From the NCBI RefSeq assembly GCF_019683635.1, contig NZ_JADGIA010000021.1:1-37467 (forward strand): 37,467 bases of DNA. Reading direction: 5' to 3'. Under the pieces are notes generated by a model that did not search any database, was not told where the DNA came from, and saw nothing but the letters and a program-made list of their open reading frames with translations. Positions within the stretch are counted from its first letter, which is position 1, and the number at the start of each line of letters is the position of its first letter. Position numbers and translations under genes: made by a program. This DNA comes from Thermogemmatispora sp. (GTDB taxonomy: Bacteria; Chloroflexota; Ktedonobacteria; Ktedonobacterales; Ktedonobacteraceae). Positions 25,344 through 33,416 of this stretch are shown in pieces.

Positions 25344-26003
25344 ATGCGTTGCCCCTATTGCGGTCAGGTCAATACAGACGCTACACGCTATTGCCTGCGC
25401 TGTGGACGAGCCATCGGCACAGTGCAGCAGCCACCCCTGTCGACGCGACCCCAGATAGCGCCAGCCGTTCCGCCGGCGCCAACGGGGTCTAGACCAGGGA
25501 TGCGGGGCCAGCCTGTCCGTCTGCCAGGTTCAGGCATCGTCGAAGCTACAGCTCAGCCCGCGGCCACGGCACCGCCGGGGGAGCCAGTGGCTGCCCCTGG
25601 CCCGCCAGCGGGCTTTCCGCCAAAGACGCTGGCACAATTGCAAGAATTGGCGACGGCAGCCCTCGCCTACGCGGTGGGGAGCAGCAAACTAGAGGTCGGC
25701 AACAAAAAAATCGTCGACATCATTTATCCCTCTTGTCCCGCCTGGCAGCAGGTTGCCACGCTCTACAAGGCGCTCTCTGAGCAGGATGAAGAGCGCTACG
25801 ATAGCGTAGTCATTCGTGGCTTCCGCGAAGAGAGCGATCTGAGCCTTGCCTTCAACAACGGGCGACTCACCTTTGACCGGCGGGCGCGCCTGGGGGGACA
25901 GCTCATCAGGCGCTATCTGATTGAGACCCATCGCGGCTTCGAGGTCGACTCGCTACGCATTGTGCTCACAGAGGAATGGCCCGCGGAGCAGCTGCGCGCT
26001 TAG
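25344..26003 (+). CDS. Zinc-ribbon protein of unknown function
   Basis: The 219-residue product opens with a rubredoxin-like zinc ribbon, CPYC at 3-6 and CLRC at 17-20, the pattern used as a small metal-binding tag in many membrane-associated and regulatory proteins. About 75 Pro/Ala-rich residues form a linker. A C-terminal globular part of about 130 residues (from KTLAQLQELA to the end) has no family I recognise. A GGAGGGAG site precedes the ATG. It lies 38 bp upstream of the nucleoside phosphorylase gene and may share its transcript, but that does not establish a shared function. Confidence 0.75.
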   Translation: MRCPYCGQVNTDATRYCLRCGRAIGTVQQPPLSTRPQIAPAVPPAPTGSRPGMRGQPVRLPGSGIVEATAQPAATAPPGEPVAAPGPPAGFPPKTLAQLQELATAALAYAVGSSKLEVGNKKIVDIIYPSCPAWQQVATLYKALSEQDEERYDSVVIRGFREESDLSLAFNNGRLTFDRRARLGGQLIRRYLIETHRGFEVDSLRIVLTEEWPAEQLRA

Positions 26004-26041
26004 CCAGCAACGATAACTGGGTGAAGGAAGAGCAGGATAGC

Positions 26042-27367
26042 ATGCAAGCCGTTGAACTCATTAGAAAGAAGCGGAACGGGGAAGCGCTCACAACTGAAGA
26101 GATTAACTGGTTGGTAGAGCAGTACACTCACGAGTACATTCCTGATTACCAGATGGCTGCCTGGTTAATGGCGGTTTGCTGGCGAGGGATGGATGACCGC
26201 GAGACGAGCGATCTGACCCTGGCAATGGCGCGCTCGGGCGAACAGCTGCGTGTATGCGAGCGGCTGAAGCCAGTTGTAGACAAGCACAGTACCGGTGGCG
26301 TAGGGGACAAGGTCACCCTGGCGGTAGCGCCCCTGGTAGCCGCCTGTGGTGTGGCGGTGGCCAAGATGACCGGGCGCGGCCTGGGCCACACGGGGGGCAC
26401 CGTCGACAAGCTGGAGTCCATCAGCGGACTGCGCACGGCCCTGACGCGTGAGGAATTTCTGAGCATCTTGCAGGAGCATGGCCTGGTGCTCGCGGGTCAA
26501 TCGGCGGAGCTGGCGCCAGCCGATGGCAAGATGTATGCGCTGCGCGATGTCACGGCAACGGTCGAGAGCATTCCCCTGATCGCGGCCAGCATTATGAGCA
26601 AGAAGCTGGCCGTGGGAGCCTCGCATCTGCTGCTGGATGTCAAGGTCGGGGCGGGTGCCTTCATGAAGACACGCGAGGCGGCCCACGAGCTGGCGCGTAT
26701 CATGGTAGAGATCGGTCAGCGCGCCGGCCTCTACACTGAGGCCGCGGTCACAGCGATGGAGCAGCCGCTCGGGAGGGCCGTTGGCAATGCTCTGGAAGTG
26801 GCCGAGGCCATTACCATCCTGCGCGGTGAGGGGCCGGCGGATGTCAGTCAACTCTGTTGTCATGAGGCTGCTGAGCTACTCGTCATGACCGGGGCTGCGC
26901 CGACGCGCGAGGAGGCCGAGCGACGGGTACAGGAGGCCATCGAGAGTGGGCGCGCTCTGGCCAAGCTGGCGGAGGTCTGCGAGGCCCAGGGGGGCGACCC
27001 GCGGCAGATAGAGCAGCCGGAGCGTCTGCCGCGAGCGCCGCTGATCAGCATGCTGACTGCCCCACGCAGCGGCTATATTGCCGCCATCCATGCTGAGCGC
27101 GTCGGGCTGGCTGCGATGCGCCTGGGAGCGGGCCGCTTCAAGAAGGGTGATCCCATCGATCACCGCACCGGCCTGCTGCTCCAGGCTAAGGTCGGCGACT
27201 ATCTCCAGGCGGGTGATCCTCTGGTTGAGATTCACGCGCGCAGCGAGGAGGAGTGCGCCGCTCTTCGTCAAGAGCTGCTTGCCTGCTATCGCTGGAGCGA
27301 GACCCCAGTCCAGAGCGGCCCACTGATCTATGAGATTCTGAGGCCCAGCCAGAAAGGGGCATCCTGA
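26042..27367 (+). CDS. pdp: Pyrimidine-nucleoside phosphorylase
   Basis: This enzyme splits thymidine, uridine or deoxyuridine with phosphate to give the base plus (deoxy)ribose 1-phosphate, a pyrimidine salvage reaction. The 441-residue protein has KHSTGGVGDK (81-90), the phosphate-binding signature of phosphorylase family 3, the alpha domain start ELIRKKRNG, GRGLGHTGGT, and SIPLIAASIMSKK with S183 and K187 in the nucleoside site. Length and the IPDYQM motif resemble the Geobacillus pyrimidine enzyme more than strict thymidine phosphorylase, so pdp is preferred over deoA. The ATG at 26042 has AGGA 5-6 bp upstream. The 3' end overlaps the convergent kinase-like gene by 40 bp. Confidence 0.93.
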   Translation: MQAVELIRKKRNGEALTTEEINWLVEQYTHEYIPDYQMAAWLMAVCWRGMDDRETSDLTLAMARSGEQLRVCERLKPVVDKHSTGGVGDKVTLAVAPLVAACGVAVAKMTGRGLGHTGGTVDKLESISGLRTALTREEFLSILQEHGLVLAGQSAELAPADGKMYALRDVTATVESIPLIAASIMSKKLAVGASHLLLDVKVGAGAFMKTREAAHELARIMVEIGQRAGLYTEAAVTAMEQPLGRAVGNALEVAEAITILRGEGPADVSQLCCHEAAELLVMTGAAPTREEAERRVQEAIESGRALAKLAEVCEAQGGDPRQIEQPERLPRAPLISMLTAPRSGYIAAIHAERVGLAAMRLGAGRFKKGDPIDHRTGLLLQAKVGDYLQAGDPLVEIHARSEEECAALRQELLACYRWSETPVQSGPLIYEILRPSQKGAS

Positions 27368-28698
27368 AGCTGGCTGAGCAGGTAAAGGCTCAGGCCGAAG
27401 ATACCCAGCAGCAAGAGCGCGAGCAGGACGAGGAAAAAAACAAGCCGCCTGTGGCGGCGCTTGAACTGCTGTGAGGGACGAAGAGGGCGCTCCTGGATCT
27501 GGGGAGTAATCGCCGGCATCTGAGCGGTCTGCTCAGATGGGGAGGTGGCGACTTTGATCTGCTCAGCGGGGATCGCTATTGTTGGCTCAGCGGCGAACTC
27601 TTCGGGCGAGCAGGTTGGGGGAGCTGGCTGGCTGCCGCCGGGAGCCAACGCTTTGAGGGTGATGGCGGCGGGCATCGCCGAGGCTTGGGTCGGGCCAGAG
27701 CCGGCAGGGGCCGATCCACGGCTCAGGTGCAGGCGCATCAGCCTCTGATAGGCCCGCCGCTCTTCCAGGGAGACGATCCGTTCGAGTGCGTGAAAGAAGG
27801 CCCGCGCCGACTGGAAGCGATAGAGCGGGTCCGCCCGCGTGGCGATGGTGATCAAGGCGCTAAGCGCTGGAGAGAGGCCGGGATTGAGCCGCGCCACCGG
27901 CTCCAGACGCCCGTTTTTGCCAAGCGGGTTCTGGCCGGTCACCATTTCATGGAGCAGGACACCCAGGCTGAAGAGATCTGATCGCTCGTCACACTGACCA
28001 CCGCGCTGGTACTGCTCGGGAGCAGCGTAGCCCGGAACGCCCGGCTCGAAGTCGGCGTAAAGCTGACCGTTGCGAAGGTAGCAGGCGCAGCCGAAGTCAA
28101 AAAAGACCAGCCGCCCGCCCGAGGTCAGAATCACGCTGGCGGGGCGCAGACCGCGGTAGATCACCGGAGGCATCTGAGAGTGCAGATAGTCGAAGAGATC
28201 GCAGATCTGCATGGCATAGCTGAGAGCCTCCAGCGGCGGCAACGGCCCTTGCTGACGCAGATAACCGGCTAGCGTTGGCCCAGCACAGTATTCCAGGACG
28301 AGGTACCAGTAGCCATCTTCGAAGAAATAATCGTAGAGCACCGGTATGGCCGAGTGACGCAGACGCACCAGAAGCAGCGCTTCGCGCACAAAGCGATCGG
28401 TGTATGAGCCGCCGCTGAGCGGAAAATCTTCCTGCCCCCGAGACAACGGCCCTCTCTTCTGCCGGTGTGTCAAGGCCAGGTCCAGCTCCTCAACAACGCT
28501 CTCCGGTAGAGGCCGGTCGCCCGGCAGCTGCTTGAGGGCCAGAGGGGTGTCCAGGGTCACGTGCGACGCCAGGAAGAGGCGCCCGGCTCCTCCATAGCTT
28601 AACGCTCCTTCAATGCGATATTCGCCATGACGCAAGGTGCGCCCTGTGCCGTGTAGCGATGGTCTTTCACTCTTCCAACCGGTCGATAGACCTGACAT
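27328..28698 (-). CDS. Serine/threonine-kinase-like protein, probable pseudokinase, with C-terminal membrane anchor
   Basis: The protein kinase fold fills residues 28-310 of 456. The glycine loop is SYGGAG (34-39), the VAIK-type Lys is K56 (LALKQL), the alpha-C Glu is probably E106, DFG is intact (201-203) and APE is at 226-228. The catalytic loop reads YRGLRPASV (181-189): HRD has become YRG, so the proton-accepting Asp is Gly183, and the usual Lys and Asn are Arg and Ser. Phosphotransfer is therefore unlikely. A Pro/Ala-rich stretch leads to one transmembrane helix (418-444) and a 12-residue outer tail. The ATG at 28698 follows AGGAAGGG. It may bind ATP or act as a scaffold. Confidence 0.85.
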   Translation of the reverse strand: MSGLSTGWKSERPSLHGTGRTLRHGEYRIEGALSYGGAGRLFLASHVTLDTPLALKQLPGDRPLPESVVEELDLALTHRQKRGPLSRGQEDFPLSGGSYTDRFVREALLLVRLRHSAIPVLYDYFFEDGYWYLVLEYCAGPTLAGYLRQQGPLPPLEALSYAMQICDLFDYLHSQMPPVIYRGLRPASVILTSGGRLVFFDFGCACYLRNGQLYADFEPGVPGYAAPEQYQRGGQCDERSDLFSLGVLLHEMVTGQNPLGKNGRLEPVARLNPGLSPALSALITIATRADPLYRFQSARAFFHALERIVSLEERRAYQRLMRLHLSRGSAPAGSGPTQASAMPAAITLKALAPGGSQPAPPTCSPEEFAAEPTIAIPAEQIKVATSPSEQTAQMPAITPQIQERPLRPSQQFKRRHRRLVFFLVLLALLLLGIFGLSLYLLSQLQDAPFWLGLRIS

Positions 28699-28758
28699 CG
28701 TTTCTACCCTTCCTGCACTGCTACCGCCTGACAGACAGTGTGTCAATATAACGCTTCT

Positions 28759-28787
28759 ATACTAAACGACGATAGCCACCACGTCAA
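28759..28787 (-). promoter_or_regulatory. Promoter of the kinase-like gene
   Basis: On the minus strand TTGACG (28787-28782) and TAGTAT (28764-28759) are separated by 17 bp, giving a leader of about 55 nt. Confidence 0.5.
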
Positions 28788-28803
28788 GAAGGAAAAACGT
28801 CTT

Positions 28804-28833
28804 TTGTATCTAGAATACCGATATATGTATATG
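28804..28833 (+). promoter_or_regulatory. Possible promoter of the carbonic-anhydrase-like gene
   Basis: TTGTAT (28804-28809) and TATATG (28828-28833) are 18 bp apart in an AT-rich patch unlike its GC-rich surroundings, about 150 bp before the gene. Confidence 0.35.
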
Positions 28834-28984
28834 TAAGAATCGAGCGAGAGTCAAGGGGGGCATTGTCGAGCGTGCGTGGCTGCGAGTACTATGGTGAAAT
28901 AGCGGGCAAGCGTGCCGGTCAGGGAGCTGGCCGACCTCGTGAGGACCCGCCGCCGTTCGAGACTTTCCTGCAGGGAGGAAGCAC

Positions 28985-29536
28985 ATGCCTGTCTTACCAT
29001 TTAATGGAATATGGCCACGTATTGCTAACGATGTTTTTATTGCCCCTGGAGCCTATGTCATAGGGGACGTTACTATTGGTGAGGGCGCGAGCATCTGGTA
29101 CAACAGCGTGATTCGTGGAGACACGGGACCCATCGTTATTGGGAAGCGCACCAACATTCAAGACAACTGCGTGCTGCATCTGGATGCCGACGCTCCCCTG
29201 ACCATCGGCGAGGACTGCACTATTGGTCATGGCTGTGTGATCCACGGTGCGACCCTGGGCGACCGCGTCCTTCTGGGTATGAAAGCCGTCGTTCTCAACC
29301 ATGCGCGCATTGGAGAAGAGACCATGATTGGGGCCTGTGCTCTGGTTAGCGAGGGCAAAGTGATCCCGGGTGGTGTTCTCGCCTTTGGCCTGCCAGTGCG
29401 CGTTGTACGCAGCCTTACGCCGGAAGAGATCGCGCACATCCGTGGCAGCGCTCAGCGCTATGTTGAGCGTGCGGCTCGTCATCGGGAGGCGCTGCGGGAA
29501 GCCGCCTATCGAGAGGAGCCGCCTCCCAACCTCTAG
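28985..29536 (+). CDS. Gamma-class carbonic anhydrase-like hexapeptide-repeat protein
   Basis: A 183-residue left-handed beta-helix protein, seen as repeated [LIV]G...[A/S] hexapeptides from about 15 to 140, with a C-terminal alpha helix that packs on the trimer. The three metal ligands of gamma carbonic anhydrase are present as H65, H82 and H87 (IGHGCVIHG), with the same 5-residue spacing as H117 and H122 of Methanosarcina Cam. R44, D46 and Q59 also match. The acidic loop that carries the proton-shuttle Glu in Cam is missing, as in the CamH/YrdA subclass, so activity is uncertain. The ATG has GGGAGGAAG just upstream. It ends in a hairpin shared with the convergent CopC-CopD gene. Confidence 0.88.
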   Translation: MPVLPFNGIWPRIANDVFIAPGAYVIGDVTIGEGASIWYNSVIRGDTGPIVIGKRTNIQDNCVLHLDADAPLTIGEDCTIGHGCVIHGATLGDRVLLGMKAVVLNHARIGEETMIGACALVSEGKVIPGGVLAFGLPVRVVRSLTPEEIAHIRGSAQRYVERAARHREALREAAYREEPPPNL

Positions 29537-29587
29537 GCCGGGAAGGAAGGAAGGAAATTGGCCTGGCTGGTGCTCCCGCCTGGGTGT

Positions 29588-29627
29588 CTGGATAGCTGGC
29601 GGACCGTGCGATCTACCAGCTATCCAG
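29588..29627. terminator. Hairpin between convergent carbonic-anhydrase-like and CopC-CopD genes
   Basis: CTGGATAGCTGG (29588-29599) and CCAGCTATCCAG (29616-29627) make a perfect 12-bp stem with a 16-nt loop. No T-run follows on either strand, so it may be a rho-assisted or bidirectional terminator. Confidence 0.5.
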
Positions 29628-29652
29628 GCCAGCACTATGGCCGTCGATTGGC

Positions 29653-31674
29653 TCAGCTCAGGGTGAATTCAAAGGTCGTCTGCAGCGGTGCCTGACCGGG
29701 GCGTTCGATGGTCAGCTCAAGCTTCCACAGCCCTTCCATATCGAAGGTCGCGCGCGGGGGGAAGGTGGCCACATAGGCTGGTTGCCCCTGACTCAGCGTC
29801 TGCTGGACTGTGCCCATATCCATCAGCACCATATTGATGGCCAGGTTCAAGCGGGCATTGGTCACGGGCTGACCGTGGCTATCCGTGAGCAGAATCACGA
29901 CCGTATTGGGCCTATTGACGCGGCCTGGCGTTATCAAGAGCGAGACCGTCAGATCGCCGACCTGTTGCACCGTGGCCGGCGGTGCGTTGGGAGACGCTGT
30001 CTGACCGGTCTGATTCTGGACCGCCTGAGCGTAGTTGATCTGAGGGAAAGCGATGGGGGGGGCGAAGAAGCTCATCAGGGCAGCGCAGAGCAAGATCGCC
30101 ATGCCAATCCAGGACTGCACCTTCAGCAGGCGCCCAAGCTGACGCTCTGTGTGCAGGAGGGCCTCGCGACGTGTGCGGCGAGCGGGCAGCTCGGAATCGA
30201 CCACTGGCAAGAGCAGCGTCTGGCGCGCCAGCCTTGGCGTAATGCGGAAGAGCATGAAGAGCGTCAGGGCCAGGAGCAGAGCAGTTAAGGCCAGGCGCAC
30301 CAAGAGCGTGCGGCCATAGGCGGTGGTCAGCAGAGCCTGGGGATCGGAGAAAACGCTTTCCGCCAGGAAGAGCTGGCCGACCAGCAGCACGGCCATCGCC
30401 ATCAGGAGGAGCGGGGTCAGGCGGCGGGTCAGGGTCACCAACAGATCGGCGTGGTGATCCGGCTCGATGACAGCGAGCAAAGGCAGCAAAACGTAGCCCA
30501 GATAAGCCAGGCCCCCGAGCCAGACGGCCTGAGCCAGCAAGGCCAGCCAGGAGAGCACGATAGCGCTGATGTGGAGCGAGGCTTGTTGCACCTCATCGCT
30601 GGTCAATGTCCAGGCGAGCAGGTAGAGAGCGGCCAGGGTCAGCCAGAGCACCGTATCCCAGGACGAAAGCGGGAGGCTGCTGCTGCCGGGAGGCATTTCC
30701 TCGGTCGTTACCAGATCCTTCGTCACGCGGTACTCCTGCGTCACCTGGCGTCTGAGTTGTCCGAAGCGTGATCTGCTGCCGCGCTGGAGCACGCGAGCCA
30801 CGCCGGCGGTGGCTTCTTTGGGCGTGCGTCGGCGGCCAGTTATCGCCAGCCAGAGCAGGGCCAGGCCAATCAGCGCCAGACGCGCCAGCCAGAGCGGGCC
30901 GTAAGAAGTTGTAAAAAGGACGGCTCGCAGGGCCTGCCAATCGATGCCGCCGCTTGCCGAAGCCTGGCTGAGGCTAGCCGAGCGCAGAATCAAAGTAATC
31001 ACCTCGCCGACCAGCAGGGCGGTCAGGCAGAGCCATTGCAGGGGACGGGCCCGGGCGCGCGCTCGCATGAGCAGGTCCAGCGAACGTGCCCGGCGCTCCA
31101 TGACCAGTTGCTCCATGACCAGCAGGCCGACCCAGAAGGTCAGCGCCAGCAAGACCAGCCATTCCCAGGCTACTGAGAGGATGCCAAGCAGATCGAGCGT
31201 TGGCAAGTAATTACTGGTGCTCGGGCCAAGGATGGTCTGCCCGGGCAGGCCAGTGCTGGAGTGGCCGATATTAAAACCGATGGCCCCCTGCGTCGTGCGC
31301 CCGTCGTTCACCGCCAGCGCTATCCAGCGAACCAGATAGCTCCCTTCGCTTAAATTTGGCTGCAAAGGCGTATCCAGCTCCCGCGGCTGGTTCGGCGGGA
31401 TATAGCTGGTGGCGGCGTTTACAACGCGCTCATTGGGATCAAAAACCAGAGCCTTGCTGGCGGAGCTGATGGGGCCATTAAAGAAGATCCGCACCACCCT
31501 CGGCGGCGTTGTAACCGTTGAACCGTCGATCGGCTCTGAGCCGATCACAAAAGCGTGCGCCTGTACTGCCGGAGCCGGCGTCAGGGGGGACCAGGCATGA
31601 AGCAAGATGATCGCCGCGCTGAAAAGCGCGCTCAGTGCTAGCCTGGGGTATCGTCCATACCGTCCATACCGCAT
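29653..31674 (-). CDS. Copper resistance/uptake protein, CopC-CopD fusion with C-terminal extracytoplasmic domain
   Basis: A 673-residue fusion. A basic N-terminus and signal helix (about 11-30) end in AVQA, so cleavage would expose His40 (HAFVIGSEPIDGS), the N-terminal His of the CopC copper site. The CopC domain continues to about residue 135, with IGFNIGH at its end. About nine helices follow (about 165-535), forming the CopD membrane domain thought to carry copper across the membrane. A final Ig-like domain (about 565-673), with VTNARLNLAINMVLMDMG, recalls YtkA-type metal-binding domains. This is YcnJ-like architecture plus an added C-terminal domain. GAGGA lies before the ATG. The substrate metal is inferred from the family only. 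Confidence 0.88.
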   Translation of the reverse strand: MRYGRYGRYPRLALSALFSAAIILLHAWSPLTPAPAVQAHAFVIGSEPIDGSTVTTPPRVVRIFFNGPISSASKALVFDPNERVVNAATSYIPPNQPRELDTPLQPNLSEGSYLVRWIALAVNDGRTTQGAIGFNIGHSSTGLPGQTILGPSTSNYLPTLDLLGILSVAWEWLVLLALTFWVGLLVMEQLVMERRARSLDLLMRARARARPLQWLCLTALLVGEVITLILRSASLSQASASGGIDWQALRAVLFTTSYGPLWLARLALIGLALLWLAITGRRRTPKEATAGVARVLQRGSRSRFGQLRRQVTQEYRVTKDLVTTEEMPPGSSSLPLSSWDTVLWLTLAALYLLAWTLTSDEVQQASLHISAIVLSWLALLAQAVWLGGLAYLGYVLLPLLAVIEPDHHADLLVTLTRRLTPLLLMAMAVLLVGQLFLAESVFSDPQALLTTAYGRTLLVRLALTALLLALTLFMLFRITPRLARQTLLLPVVDSELPARRTRREALLHTERQLGRLLKVQSWIGMAILLCAALMSFFAPPIAFPQINYAQAVQNQTGQTASPNAPPATVQQVGDLTVSLLITPGRVNRPNTVVILLTDSHGQPVTNARLNLAINMVLMDMGTVQQTLSQGQPAYVATFPPRATFDMEGLWKLELTIERPGQAPLQTTFEFTLS

Positions 31675-32029
31675 GCTATTCCTCTATACTACCGACTCAC
31701 AGGCGAGCGGGCTGATCTCTTCACACTTGGGGGCAAGCCCTGCTCGCGCCCGTACCCTTGTCTGCTCTCTTCTCTGGCCGAACTTGCCTTTCCACAGCCT
31801 GGCGAAAAGATGGGGTGGATAGGGTAGGCCCTCCTCTCTTCTTCTGCCTGTGCTGGGGATGCGGTCCTGGGCATCCGGGCCTTCCGGCCTTTGTTGGGCG
31901 CCAGACCGCTGTCGCGGGAGCATACACCGCCGCAGCGGGACGGCACACCTCTGTGCCAGCTCGGCCTGTAACAAGCGAGAATGCTTCACTCTTCGTGATT
32001 GTACATCAGCGGTGGCGCGGTCGCAATAT

Positions 32030-32058
32030 TTCAAGCTTCTGCCTGGAGCTGCTATAAT
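32030..32058 (+). promoter_or_regulatory. Promoter directly abutting the glycosyltransferase start
   Basis: TATAAT (32053-32058) ends 6 bases before the ATG at 32065, and TTCAAG (32030-32035) sits 17 bp upstream. Initiation 6-7 bases past the -10 would land on the start codon. The preceding gap (31675-32029) has no recognised gene. Confidence 0.55.
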
Positions 32059-32064
32059 GAGACT

Positions 32065-33378
32065 ATGAGCCGGAAGCTGCTCAAACAGGTTGTCCTGGCG
32101 TCAGAGCAATCCCCTCGGACCGGGCGCCTGGTGCTCCGCTGCTACGCTTGCGTGACAGCGGCCTTCTATCTCTTTCTACACTGGATTGCCCACCCTTACC
32201 AACGGAGCATTGCTCTGCGGCATCAGCAGTCCGAGGCAGGGGCCGACGAGCTGCCTGCCGTCTCGATCATCGTGCCGGCGCGCAATGAAGAAGCCAATAT
32301 CTGGCGCTGTGTGCGCTCGCTTCTTCTCCAGGACTATCCTGGAGACTACGAAGTGATTGTAGTCGACGATGGCTCGACCGACCATACGCGGGCCATTCTG
32401 GAGCGCCTGGCCTTGGAGCCAGCCGCGGCGGGCCGTCTGCACCTTGTCTCTCTCAGTGAGGAACTTCCCCCGGGGTGGGCGGGCAAGCCCCATGCTCTGC
32501 ACGCTGGCGCCTGTCAGGCCCGTGGCTCCTGGCTGGTCTTTACCGATGCCGACAGCTACTGGGCGCCGCAGACTTTGCGCCTGACCCTGAGCGAAGCCCT
32601 GGCCCGCAACCTTGATCTGCTCTCCCTGGTGCCCGAGCAGGTGCTGGTCGACGGCTGGAATCGGCTCACGCTCCCCCTGGCCCTCATGGGCATGAGCCTC
32701 CAGTTTCCTCCGCCCTTTGTCAATCTCCCATGCTGCCCTCTAGCTACAGCCAATGGGCAGTATATCCTGCTGCGCCGTTCTGTGTATGAGGCTCTCGGCG
32801 GCTATGCCCGCCCTGAGCTACGCGGCTCACCGCTCGATGATCGCGACCTGGCCGCCGTTGTGAAGCGTCTTGGCTATCGCCTCGCCCTCTGTGATGGGCG
32901 AGGACTGGTACGTGTCCAGATGTATCGGGGACTGCCAGCTCTCTGGCGTGGCTGGCGTAAAACTATCTTTGTCGGCAGTGGAGGACTCCCTTTTATGATG
33001 GCCGCCCTGATGGGGCTGCCGCTCGTCGTGATAGTGCCCTTCCTGTTACCCCTGCTCCTCTGGTTGGGACAGAGCTGGTGGCGCCAGCAAGGGGTCGGTG
33101 CGGGCGAGGCTGCGCTCGTTACGGGTCTTACCCTGCTCCCCCTCCTTGCCTATCGCCGTTCACTCGATAAGTCTCTTGGCTTGCCCTGGTACCAGGCCCT
33201 GACCCATCCGCTGGCCGGTCTGCTCTTCATGGGGATGCTAGCCCAGGCGTGCTGGCGCAAGCTAACAGGGCGCGGCGTCGAATGGCGTGGCAGAGTCTAT
33301 GGTGCCCGTTCTCGCATCCCACTCGGTCGTCGGGCGCTGGGCCAGCTCTTTCGGCGCCTTGGCCAGCCCTATCACTAG
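32065..33378 (+). CDS. Family 2 glycosyltransferase, CrtQ-like membrane protein
   Basis: A GT-A fold glycosyltransferase of 437 residues. An N-terminal helix (about 25-45) is followed by VSIIVPARNEEANI (67-80), VVDDGSTD (99-106), the DxD-type FTDADS (D161, D163), a later LDDRD acidic site and GWRKTIFVGSGG. Three to four helices close the protein. GWAGKPHA, FTDADSYW and GW.K...GSGG parallel GKSHA, FVDAD and GW.K...GAGG of the staphylococcal carotenoid-ester glycosyltransferase CrtQ, so a lipid acceptor at the membrane is likely. There is no strong ribosome site, consistent with a leaderless message. No carotenoid genes are adjacent, so the acceptor remains open. Confidence 0.8.
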   Translation: MSRKLLKQVVLASEQSPRTGRLVLRCYACVTAAFYLFLHWIAHPYQRSIALRHQQSEAGADELPAVSIIVPARNEEANIWRCVRSLLLQDYPGDYEVIVVDDGSTDHTRAILERLALEPAAAGRLHLVSLSEELPPGWAGKPHALHAGACQARGSWLVFTDADSYWAPQTLRLTLSEALARNLDLLSLVPEQVLVDGWNRLTLPLALMGMSLQFPPPFVNLPCCPLATANGQYILLRRSVYEALGGYARPELRGSPLDDRDLAAVVKRLGYRLALCDGRGLVRVQMYRGLPALWRGWRKTIFVGSGGLPFMMAALMGLPLVVIVPFLLPLLLWLGQSWWRQQGVGAGEAALVTGLTLLPLLAYRRSLDKSLGLPWYQALTHPLAGLLFMGMLAQACWRKLTGRGVEWRGRVYGARSRIPLGRRALGQLFRRLGQPYH

Positions 33379-33416
33379 AGGGCAAGCGTCAGCGCCCTGC
33401 CTCTCTGGCTCTCAGC

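Noticed and set aside
28921..28984. tRNA-like GTTCGAGAC sequence upstream of the carbonic-anhydrase-like gene
   Set aside because: No cloverleaf arms can be drawn around it.
31684..32057. Overlapping open frames of about 100 codons on both strands between the CopC-CopD gene and the glycosyltransferase
   Set aside because: Composition is typical of GC-rich non-coding shadows, with no ribosome sites or motifs.
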